From positions 1-5,928 of the forward strand of contig JAEYSM010000055.1 of assembly GCA_023434665.1 (NCBI GenBank): a stretch of 5,928 nucleotides of DNA, written 5' to 3'. This document shows, in pieces, positions 1 through 5,872 of the stretch. The notes below the pieces were generated by a model. It was not told the origin of the DNA. It did no database searches and worked only from the letters and a program-made list of their open reading frames with translations. Made by a program: the position numbers and the translations under genes. Source of the stretch: Bacteroidota bacterium. GTDB lineage: Bacteria > Bacteroidota > Bacteroidia > Bacteroidales > Lentimicrobiaceae. Position 1 is the first letter of the stretch; the number at the start of each line of letters is the position of its first letter.

Positions 1-968
1 ATGTGGCGCAATACAGCATCCGGGTGGGGAAACCAGTCGGCCAGGTAATCCCAGTATTCCTTGAGGATATTAAGAATCGATAATCTGTCGTTCATATCCC
101 GGCGATAACCAAAGTACAGATCATCGAGAAACCGTTGCAGACGGTCACGGTATTCAGCTGTGCTCTTTAACTCTGACATTCCGGCCGGCCGCCTCTCAAT
201 GACATCACACTGACCAGTAGTAATGTCTCTCAACTCTGATGGCTGAGCTGTGAATTTCAATAACCTTTCGGGAAGAAAAGGATCGCACAGTATTCCACGT
301 CCAATCATCCATTTGTCAATATCAGGCATTAAGGTTTTCGCTTCTGCATAGTCGGTAACATTCATAATATCACCGTTATGTACTACAGGGACATCCAGCA
401 ATGCAGCAAGCTCAGCAACCTTCACCTGATCGGCAAATCCCCCGTACAATTGTTTGCCAATTCTGCCATGGATTGTGATTTCAGTTATTGGATACCTGTT
501 AAAAACCGGCACCAATGCCAGAATCTCATCGGGATTCATATAGCCGAGGCGGCATTTTACAGAGAACTTAATCTCAATCCTGCTAAAGACATCATTTAAG
601 ATTGTATCGATCATATCGGGAAAAGGCAGCATCCCCGAGCCTCTCCGTTTATCAGCTACCTGAGGATGAGGGCATCCCAGATTCCAGTTAAGTTCTTTAA
701 ATCCCCGTAATTGACATATGTGTGCAAACCGCAGAATTTCTGCGGCATCTTTACTTAATATCTGAGGCACCACTTGGGTCCCGGGTATTTCTATGTGTTG
801 AAGTTCCTTTTCTTTACGGTCAGAAATCTTAACATCGGTGTCAATTTTTGCGAAAAAAGGAGTAAAATAACGGGTCACTCCTTTGAAGTGCTTCGCATAA
901 ATCCGACGGTAAGTGTGAAGGGTAATTCCCTGAAAAGGGGCAAGATATATGCTGATTCCTTTATTCAT
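1..968 (-). CDS. dus: tRNA-dihydrouridine synthase (Dus family), C-terminus cut by the window edge
   Basis: FMN-dependent enzyme that reduces specific uridines in tRNA to dihydrouridine, acting in the cytoplasm. I read 322 codons on the minus strand from the ATG at 968-966; the frame is open to the left edge, so the stop is outside. Family motifs appear in the expected order: APFQGIT near residue 10 (FMN-binding barrel start), NLGCP at 96-100 with the likely catalytic Cys99, VKCRLG around 137-142, ITIHGRIGKQLYGGFAD in the middle (substrate/phosphate region), VVHNGDI, then MIGRG. A helical C-terminal domain follows. At over 320 residues it is close to full family length, so probably little is missing. 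The start is well fixed because the first barrel motif begins only about nine residues in. Which Dus subtype and which tRNA position it modifies cannot be told from the sequence. It is divergent from the cold-shock gene. Family assignment is near certain. Confidence 0.95.
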   Translation of the reverse strand, partial: MNKGISIYLAPFQGITLHTYRRIYAKHFKGVTRYFTPFFAKIDTDVKISDRKEKELQHIEIPGTQVVPQILSKDAAEILRFAHICQLRGFKELNWNLGCPHPQVADKRRGSGMLPFPDMIDTILNDVFSRIEIKFSVKCRLGYMNPDEILALVPVFNRYPITEITIHGRIGKQLYGGFADQVKVAELAALLDVPVVHNGDIMNVTDYAEAKTLMPDIDKWMIGRGILCDPFLPERLLKFTAQPSELRDITTGQCDVIERRPAGMSELKSTAEYRDRLQRFLDDLYFGYRRDMNDRLSILNILKEYWDYLADWFPHPDAVLRH

Positions 969-974
969 GACGTG

Positions 975-982
975 CAAAGGTA
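975..982 (-). promoter_or_regulatory. Bacteroidetes-type -7 box for the dihydrouridine synthase gene
   Basis: Read on the minus strand this is TACCTTTG followed by C, a full match to the Bacteroidetes sigma -7 element TAnnTTTG. It ends only 6 bases before the ATG at 968, so the transcript would start at or within a few bases of the start codon and be leaderless or nearly so. A TTG lies upstream but only 14 bases away, shorter than the usual spacing of about 17-23, so the -33 half is weak. Confidence 0.5.
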
Positions 983-1026
983 ATATAGACCTGAAACAAA
1001 AGAGGTTTATAATGGTTACTTATTTT

Positions 1027-1058
1027 TTGAACAGCAAGCTTTCTTTGGAGTATCTTTA
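1027..1058 (+). promoter_or_regulatory. Candidate promoter of the cold-shock-domain gene (TTG-N21-TATCTTTA)
   Basis: A TTG at 1027-1029 is followed after 21 bases by TATCTTTA at 1051-1058. This fits the Bacteroidetes layout TTG, 17-23 bases, TAnnTTTG with one mismatch in the last position. It predicts a leader of roughly 45-50 bases, A-rich and with a weak AGGA at 1097-1100 ten bases before the ATG. TTTCTTTG at 1040-1047 is a competing -7 box with one mismatch. Confidence 0.45.
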
Positions 1059-1110
1059 CAAAAAATAATTTAAAAGATCTCGACGGAGATAAGAACAGGA
1101 AAACAAAAAC

Positions 1111-1569
1111 ATGGTAAAATCACAACAAACCCGTATTAAACAGGAAAAAGAGAAACAAAAGCAGAAAAAGAAAAAGGATAAGGCACAGAAGAAACTCGAC
1201 CGCCAGGCCGAAGCAAGAGACGGCAGTATCGACGATATGATAGCATACGTAGATGAATATGGACGTATAACATCAACTCCCCCCGATCCCGATAAGCGTG
1301 AGAAAATCAAAGCTGAGGATATTGACATTACCATCCGAAACAGTAATACATTAAGGGAACCGGATGCTCCAACCACCGGAATTGTTAGTTTTTTCAATGA
1401 CTCTAAAGGCTATGGCTTTATCAGGGATGCTCTTTCAGGCGACAGTTTGTTTGTTCACATTAACTCGGTGGAAGGTAAAATCAATGAAGGCGACCAGGTA
1501 ACTTACGAAATAGTTAACAGCCCAAAAGGTAAAAGTGCGGTGAATGTAAAATCGATAATTAAATCCTGA
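1111..1569 (+). CDS. Cold-shock-domain protein with Lys-rich N-terminal extension
   Basis: Predicted single-stranded nucleic-acid-binding protein, probably an RNA chaperone, 152 residues. The C-terminal part (about 88-150) is a complete cold-shock domain: TGIVSFF starts the first strand, the RNP1-like motif KGYGFI is at 99-104 and the RNP2-like motif LFVHI at 113-117. The N-terminal 35 residues are strongly basic, with long Lys/Glu/Gln runs that could form a helix or a disordered RNA-binding tail. Residues about 39-80 hold a less charged linker containing DDMIAYVDEYGRITSTPPDP, which I recognise as a shared feature of Bacteroidetes cold-shock proteins of this size. Classical CspA proteins are about 70 residues, so this is the extended form. 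The ATG has a weak AGGA ten bases upstream. It is divergent from the dihydrouridine synthase gene, and no clear terminator follows. Domain call is firm; the exact RNA targets and cold induction are unknown. Confidence 0.93.
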   Translation: MVKSQQTRIKQEKEKQKQKKKKDKAQKKLDRQAEARDGSIDDMIAYVDEYGRITSTPPDPDKREKIKAEDIDITIRNSNTLREPDAPTTGIVSFFNDSKGYGFIRDALSGDSLFVHINSVEGKINEGDQVTYEIVNSPKGKSAVNVKSIIKS

Positions 1570-1693
1570 AAGCAGAAATTCCTCATGGGAAAAATCAGAA
1601 AAGCAAACTCAGGTAATCAAATAAAGTGTGAATTTCATTAGAGTGACAATGATTAAAATATTCTACGTAATAAAATATCGGTAATTTATTTCA

Positions 1694-1701
1694 TATATTT
1701 G
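1694..1701 (+). promoter_or_regulatory. Bacteroidetes-type -7 box upstream of the beta-barrel gene
   Basis: TATATTTG followed by C matches TAnnTTTG exactly. It sits in the AT-rich 230-bp gap between the cold-shock gene and the beta-barrel gene and predicts a leader of about 90 bases. No TTG is found at the expected -33 distance. The rest of the gap shows no RNA gene, convincing hairpin terminator or credible ORF. Confidence 0.5.
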
Positions 1702-1799
1702 CCAACTCAACCACTGAAGGATTTAGGTATCAAATAAATACTTCATATGAGATTTTATATTGACAAATCACACATGTTTAACCAAAAATCACAATGCAA

Positions 1800-2366
1800 A
1801 TGAAAAAAGTCCTTATTACTCTCTTTGTTGCTGTTATTGCTTTACAGCTTTCAGCACAGGATAACCTCCTGACTAAAGGTGAAAGAGTTCTCAACCTAGG
1901 TATAGGTTTTGGGTCAACCCTTTACACAGGTTCGGGGTATACTTCATCAATTCCTCCTGTTTCAGCATCATTCGAGGTAGGTGTTAAAGATGACGTGCTG
2001 GATGTTGGATCTATCGGAGTTGGCGGATATCTAGGATATTCTGCTTACAAATGGGAATATGCCGGCTTTGGTTCTAACTGGGGTTGGAAATATACTGACT
2101 TTATTATTGGTGCAAGAGGTACTCTACACTACCCACTGGTTGAGAAACTCGACACATACACCGGTATAATGCTTGGATATGAAGTAGTTTCATCTAAAGA
2201 AATCGGGACCATCGATCCTAACTTCAACTATGATGTTACTTCAGGTGGTGTTATCTGGTCATGGTATGCCGGCGGTCGTTATTATTTTACCGATAATTTT
2301 GCAGTAATGGCTGAATTAGGCTATGGTATTACTTACCTCACTATCGGTGTGGCGTTAAAACTCTAA
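1800..2366 (+). CDS. Small secreted outer-membrane beta-barrel protein, function unknown
   Basis: Predicted outer-membrane protein of 188 residues. The N-terminus is a typical signal peptide: MKK, a hydrophobic core (VLITLFVAVIALQL) and a SAQ-D junction near residue 20, a common Bacteroidetes cleavage context. The mature part is rich in Gly, Tyr, Trp and alternating hydrophobic residues, as in amphipathic beta strands. Examples are the GVGGYLGYSAYKWEY stretch, the DFIIGARGTLHYPL stretch, the SWYAGGRYYF stretch, and a last strand ending LTIGVALKL at the terminus. This fits a small, roughly eight-strand barrel of the OmpA/OmpX or 'porin family' kind; no peptidoglycan-binding or plug domain is present. 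An in-frame ATG two codons upstream (1794) is an equally possible start; I prefer 1800 because it gives the standard MKK signal peptide, and neither has a Shine-Dalgarno site. The gene has its own promoter box and terminator, so it is probably monocistronic. Localisation is fairly sure; the ligand or role cannot be told. Confidence 0.85.
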   Translation: MKKVLITLFVAVIALQLSAQDNLLTKGERVLNLGIGFGSTLYTGSGYTSSIPPVSASFEVGVKDDVLDVGSIGVGGYLGYSAYKWEYAGFGSNWGWKYTDFIIGARGTLHYPLVEKLDTYTGIMLGYEVVSSKEIGTIDPNFNYDVTSGGVIWSWYAGGRYYFTDNFAVMAELGYGITYLTIGVALKL

Positions 2367-2392
2367 ACTGTAGTTAATAGAATATTATATGA

Positions 2393-2423
2393 AAAGACTG
2401 CCTCAACAGGCGGTCTTTTTTTT
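2393..2423 (+). terminator. Intrinsic terminator after the beta-barrel gene
   Basis: AAAGACTGCC (2393-2402) pairs with GGCGGTCTTT (2409-2418) across a six-base loop, with one T-G wobble, and the stem runs into a tract of eight T (2416-2423). It lies 27 bases after the beta-barrel stop codon and separates that gene from the downstream radical SAM gene. Confidence 0.9.
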
Positions 2424-2436
2424 GCCGGATAATCTA

Positions 2437-2444
2437 TATCTTTG
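2437..2444 (+). promoter_or_regulatory. Bacteroidetes-type -7 box upstream of the YgiQ-family gene
   Basis: TATCTTTG followed by C matches TAnnTTTG exactly. It lies only 13 bases beyond the T tract of the preceding terminator and 40 bases before the ATG at 2485. No TTG is found at standard -33 spacing, since that position is taken up by the terminator T tract. Confidence 0.5.
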
Positions 2445-2484
2445 CAAATCAAATAATTGATAATGAAGTCGAAAGGTTCGCTCA

Positions 2485-4350
2485 ATGATTAATGATAAAC
2501 GTCCGTTAACTGACTGGCTTCCTGTCTCCCGCGAAGAACTGGATAAAAGAGGCTGGGATCAGGCAGATGTAATTCTGATTTCGGGTGATGCTTATGTTGA
2601 CCACCCTTCTTTCGGAGCTGCAGTTATCGGCAGGATCATTGAATCTTACGGTTTCAGAGTGGCCATACTGCCACAGCCAAATTGGCGCGATGATTTGCGT
2701 GACTTCAAAAAACTCGGTAAGCCCCGATTATTCTTCGGCATTACAGCCGGGAACATGGACTCGATGGTCAACCATTACACCGCCAACAAAAGGCTGCGTT
2801 CTGATGATGCTTATACAGCCGGAGGTGCTGCAGGTTTCAGGCCCGATTATGCCACCGTTGAATATACCCGCATCGTTAAACAGCTTTATCCTGATGTTCC
2901 TGTCATCCTTGGCGGGATAGAAGCCTCCATGCGCCGCCTTACACATTACGACTACTGGAGCGACTCGGTTAAAAAAGGTATCCTTTCATGGAGCGGAGCC
3001 GATATGCTGGTTTACGGAATGGCAGAAAGGAGTCTTGAAAGGATTCTCGGGCACCTGTCTGCAGGAAAACCCCTGTCGGAACTGAATGACCTGGAACAGA
3101 CAGTCTGGCGCTGCGATGGTGAAGATGTGCCTGCAGGAAAAAGTGAATGGAATACTATCATCCTGCCTTCACATGAAGAGTGCCTGTCGGATAAAAAGAA
3201 ATTTGCCCTGCATTTCAAAATATTTGAGGAGGAATCCAACCGCTGGCAGGGGGCGCGCCTCATCGAAAGGGAAAAGGGATTCAGTACCGTTGTTAATCCT
3301 CCCTATCCTCCGATGAAACCCGGAGAACTTGACCAGGCGTTCGATTTGCCTTATACCCGTGAACCCCATCCCCGTTACAAAAAGCGTGGTGCAATTCCTG
3401 CTTTCGAAATGATACGCAATTCAATCAACCTTCACCGGGGATGCTTTGGTGGATGTTCCTTCTGCGCCATCTCGGCCCACCAGGGCAAGTTTGTCGCCAG
3501 CCGCTCAGTTGCAAGTATTCTTAAAGAGATCAATCAGGTGGCTGAAGAGCCCGAATTCAAGGGACATATAACTGATCTTGGCGGACCATCAGCCAATATG
3601 TACCTTATGTCGGGTATCGACCAGTCGCGTTGCATGAAATGTCGCAGGCCCTCATGTATCTATCCCTCTGTATGCCGCAACCTGAACATCAACCACAGGC
3701 CAATGATCGATCTTTACAAACAGGCCGAAGCAGTTAAAAACGTGAAACGAATAACCATAGGCAGCGGCATAAGGTACGATATGATTGTGGGTCATACCGA
3801 AGCTGAAGATAAAGCTTATTCGCTAAGTGAGTACCTCCGGCAGGTAGTTACACGACATGTATCGGGGCGTCTTAAAGTAGCACCCGAACACAGTTCCTCC
3901 GAAGTGCTGAAACTTATGCGCAAACCACATTACCGTACATATCAGCAGCTACTGGCAAAGTTTAATCAGATTAATGCAAGCCATGGTATGCGGCAACAGC
4001 TGATTCCTTATTATATTTCAAGTCACCCGGGTAGTAAACCGGCCGATATGGCTGAGCTGGCTAGCGAGACCAAAAAACAGGGATTCAGGCCCGAACAGGT
4101 GCAGGACTTTACACCCACCCCCATGACTTTATCCACCACCATGTACTATACCGGCATTGACCCTTACACCGGAAAACCGGTTTACACGGCAAGGACAAAA
4201 GAAGAAAAGCTGGAACAACAGCGGTTTTTCTTCTGGTACAAGCCTGAGAACAAGCAATGGTTACAGAGTACCTTGCGTAAAATTGGCCGCAGCGACTTAA
4301 TCCCTGTGTTTGGACTGGGAGGCACTGATAAAAGGAGAAATAAACTTTAA
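2485..4350 (+). CDS. ygiQ: YgiQ-family radical SAM protein (UPF0313)
   Basis: Predicted cytoplasmic radical SAM enzyme of 621 residues; the reaction catalysed by the family is not known to me. The N-terminal domain (about 1-300) carries the YgiQ hallmarks RGWDQADVILISGDAYVDH (22-40), DHPSFG at 39-44, GGIEAS at 143-148 and HYDYW at 154-158. The radical SAM core follows, with Cys320, Cys324 and Cys327 in HRGCFGGCSFC as the CxxxCxxC ligands of the 4Fe-4S cluster. Further core motifs are DLGGPSANMY (364-373), GSGIRYD (426-432) and LKVAPEHSS (463-471). A second Cys group (383, 386, 391, 397; CxxCx4Cx5C) lies inside the core. The C-terminal part has the VQDFTPTPMTLST signature starting at 539 (DUF3362-like tail). 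E. coli YgiQ is longer (about 740 residues), mainly through its C-terminal tail; this length suits Bacteroidetes forms. GAAAGG at 2471-2476 lies upstream of the chosen ATG. It stands alone between a terminator and a convergent gene. Family assignment is near certain. Confidence 0.95.
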   Translation: MINDKRPLTDWLPVSREELDKRGWDQADVILISGDAYVDHPSFGAAVIGRIIESYGFRVAILPQPNWRDDLRDFKKLGKPRLFFGITAGNMDSMVNHYTANKRLRSDDAYTAGGAAGFRPDYATVEYTRIVKQLYPDVPVILGGIEASMRRLTHYDYWSDSVKKGILSWSGADMLVYGMAERSLERILGHLSAGKPLSELNDLEQTVWRCDGEDVPAGKSEWNTIILPSHEECLSDKKKFALHFKIFEEESNRWQGARLIEREKGFSTVVNPPYPPMKPGELDQAFDLPYTREPHPRYKKRGAIPAFEMIRNSINLHRGCFGGCSFCAISAHQGKFVASRSVASILKEINQVAEEPEFKGHITDLGGPSANMYLMSGIDQSRCMKCRRPSCIYPSVCRNLNINHRPMIDLYKQAEAVKNVKRITIGSGIRYDMIVGHTEAEDKAYSLSEYLRQVVTRHVSGRLKVAPEHSSSEVLKLMRKPHYRTYQQLLAKFNQINASHGMRQQLIPYYISSHPGSKPADMAELASETKKQGFRPEQVQDFTPTPMTLSTTMYYTGIDPYTGKPVYTARTKEEKLEQQRFFFWYKPENKQWLQSTLRKIGRSDLIPVFGLGGTDKRRNKL

Positions 4351-4430
4351 AGCACAACCTTACCTTCGGCCAGTTGGCGGTTATCACGTACCACTTTATA
4401 GGAATCAGGTTATTGTTTATGGAAGAAGTA

Positions 4431-5684
4431 TTAGTACCCTTTTTCCGATTCAACCAGCCTCTTAAGCATTTTAAGCAGTGATTTCCACATATCTTCAGCC
4501 TTGTTCCGTTCGTTCACCGAAAGGTTATTGTCTTGTGTAATCAGCACATTCGTATTATTGCTTTCTTCGGCAAGTTGCCACACTACATTATGGTAATTGG
4601 CCGGATCATCCTCTTTCCCCGAGGAGGTGCTGTAATAGGTATGACGTATGGTAAGCGGCTCGGTAATTTCGGTAATTCTGCCCTTATCTTCCCTTATTTT
4701 TCCGTTCCAGTATCCCGACCAGATAATCTCGGCACCTTCTCTCCAGTTGGCATCCACCTTCAATCCCGGTGCATGACGGTTTATAAGTTCAGGATCCGTT
4801 ATCGTGTCCCACACCCTTCTTACCGAAGCATCGATACTGATTTCAGTCCTGGCGGTCATTTTATTGTCGAAATCAGTATGAATCTTACAAAGCACTTCCT
4901 CCAGAATATCGTTGAACCTATCGGGTTTTTCAATCATAGGGTAATGGCCTGTTGATTCAATAAACTCAACGTGAACACCATTTTTTACCAGCTTTTCCAG
5001 ATTTATGATATTAACAGGATTGGCGTCGCTCACTATCAGATATAGCTTCTGTCCAATTAACGGAAGTCGCGAATCAAGGTGGTTATAGTGTTCCATAAAA
5101 TTGCTCAGTGCATTGATACTGACATTTTCATCGGCATTCACCAAATCCTGTCTTACCCTCTCGCGCACCTCGTTTGAAGTAGATGCATTAAACAGAAAAT
5201 TGTCGGCATATTCCAGGACAGTACCACTGTAATTGGCTTTCATCTCATCAAAAAATTTGAGGATTTGCGCAATTTCTTCAGGGGTTAAGGCATCACCCAC
5301 CGATTGCAGGTTGTCGATGCCCACCAGAGCGATAATCTCTTCGTTGGTTGAACCGATAGCCACTTCAACCATAATATCTCCCGCCATAGAATGGCCCACA
5401 AGTATCACATTATCAAGGTTGAGTGTCCTTATAAAATCCTGGATATCGAGTGCATACTCTTCAATCGTCCATTCTTTGCGAGTGGGGGCTTTCGACTTCC
5501 CAAAACCCGGAAGGTCGGGTGCATAAATAGTAAATTTATCTTCAAGGAGCTCAAACTGCGTTTCCCAGTATGAACTGTTGATGCACCAACCGTGCAGAAA
5601 AATAAGATTAAGATTTCCCGATCCACCCGTTAGATAGTGAAGATCAACCTGTCCCATCCTGAGCTTAATGTTTTTACCCTTCAT
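4431..5684 (-). CDS. Two-domain protein: alpha/beta hydrolase fused to SRPBCC (AHSA1-like) domain
   Basis: Predicted cytoplasmic protein of 417 residues from the ATG at 5684-5682. Residues about 10-265 form an alpha/beta hydrolase: LIFLHGW (27-33, oxyanion hole), DLPGFGKS (57-64), nucleophile elbow GHSMAG with Ser99, a possible acid Asp220 in LIVSDANP, and His247 in STGHYPMIEKP. The triad is therefore intact and an esterase-like or C-C hydrolase activity is plausible; the substrate is unknown. Residues about 276-417 form an SRPBCC domain of the AHSA1 type: TEISIDASVRRVWDTITDPE opens it, a run of beta strands follows, and a C-terminal amphipathic helix (EDMWKSLLKMLKRLVES) closes it. Such domains bind hydrophobic ligands in a cavity. 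I chose this start because AAAAAGG lies six bases upstream and the hydrolase fold begins just after. The frame stays open a further 64 codons upstream through the heptamer array, which I do not count as coding. Another ATG at 5744-5742 is possible. No signal peptide is seen, and no terminator separates it from the convergent radical SAM gene. Confidence 0.88.
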   Translation of the reverse strand: MKGKNIKLRMGQVDLHYLTGGSGNLNLIFLHGWCINSSYWETQFELLEDKFTIYAPDLPGFGKSKAPTRKEWTIEEYALDIQDFIRTLNLDNVILVGHSMAGDIMVEVAIGSTNEEIIALVGIDNLQSVGDALTPEEIAQILKFFDEMKANYSGTVLEYADNFLFNASTSNEVRERVRQDLVNADENVSINALSNFMEHYNHLDSRLPLIGQKLYLIVSDANPVNIINLEKLVKNGVHVEFIESTGHYPMIEKPDRFNDILEEVLCKIHTDFDNKMTARTEISIDASVRRVWDTITDPELINRHAPGLKVDANWREGAEIIWSGYWNGKIREDKGRITEITEPLTIRHTYYSTSSGKEDDPANYHNVVWQLAEESNNTNVLITQDNNLSVNERNKAEDMWKSLLKMLKRLVESEKGY

Positions 5685-5690
5685 AAAATG

Positions 5691-5697
5691 CCTTTTT
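5691..5697 (-). promoter_or_regulatory. Shine-Dalgarno-like site deciding the hydrolase start
   Basis: On the minus strand this is AAAAAGG, followed by six bases and the ATG at 5684. It is the best ribosome-binding candidate among the in-frame starts and is the reason the repeat-coded upstream extension was not taken as part of the protein. Confidence 0.5.
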
Positions 5698-5752
5698 AAA
5701 TTAGACGCATAAAGGGATATTAAGTTCAGCAATCTACTCAACATTTTACCTA

Positions 5753-5871
5753 TCCTGCCGACTGCTGAGTGATGAGTGCTGACTGCTGATTGCCGAATGC
5801 TGACTGCTGACTGCTGACTGCTGATTGCTGATTGCTGACGGCCGATTGTCCGATTCTGCCTGCCGACTGCC
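5753..5871 (-). repeat. Tandem heptamer array, 17 units of RGCARTC
   Basis: Read on the minus strand the region divides without gaps into 17 heptamers (119 bp) with consensus RGCARTC. The core is the most uniform: AGCAATC twice, then AGCAGTC three times (5802-5836). Units towards both ends diverge, for instance GACAATC, GGCCGTC, AGCATTC, ATCACTC and GGCAGGA. The 12-bp string CCTGCCGACTGC (plus strand) occurs at both ends, 5754-5765 and 5859-5870, exactly 15 units apart. The array begins one base after the stop codon of the upstream permease fragment and ends about 70 bases before the hydrolase start. Tandem heptamers are known as STRR sequences in cyanobacteria; I believe similar intergenic heptamers occur in Bacteroidetes genomes but cannot check that here. 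The array has no stop codon in the hydrolase frame, which artificially lengthens that frame. Slippage or unequal exchange is the likely origin. Confidence 0.9.
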
Positions 5872-5872
5872 A

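Noticed and set aside
180..193. GC-rich palindrome GGCCGGCC
   Set aside because: It lies within the dihydrouridine synthase coding sequence, in the linker to the C-terminal domain; a single chance palindrome explains it.
378..983. Plus-strand ORFs opposite the dihydrouridine synthase
   Set aside because: Shadow frames of a gene with a full set of family motifs on the minus strand.
1056..1397. Minus-strand ORF antisense to the cold-shock gene
   Set aside because: It is a shadow of the Lys-rich coding region, giving Ser/Phe/Cys runs with no domain.
1585..1641. Eighteen-codon ORF (MGKIRKANSGNQIKCEFH) after the cold-shock gene
   Set aside because: Too short, no ribosome site, and no recognisable features.
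1635..1652. TCATT/AATGA inverted repeat as terminator of the cold-shock gene
   Set aside because: Five-base stem without GC content or T tract; not convincing as a terminator.
4109..4453. Minus-strand ORF across the end of the YgiQ gene
   Set aside because: It overlaps two well-supported genes and shows no motif.
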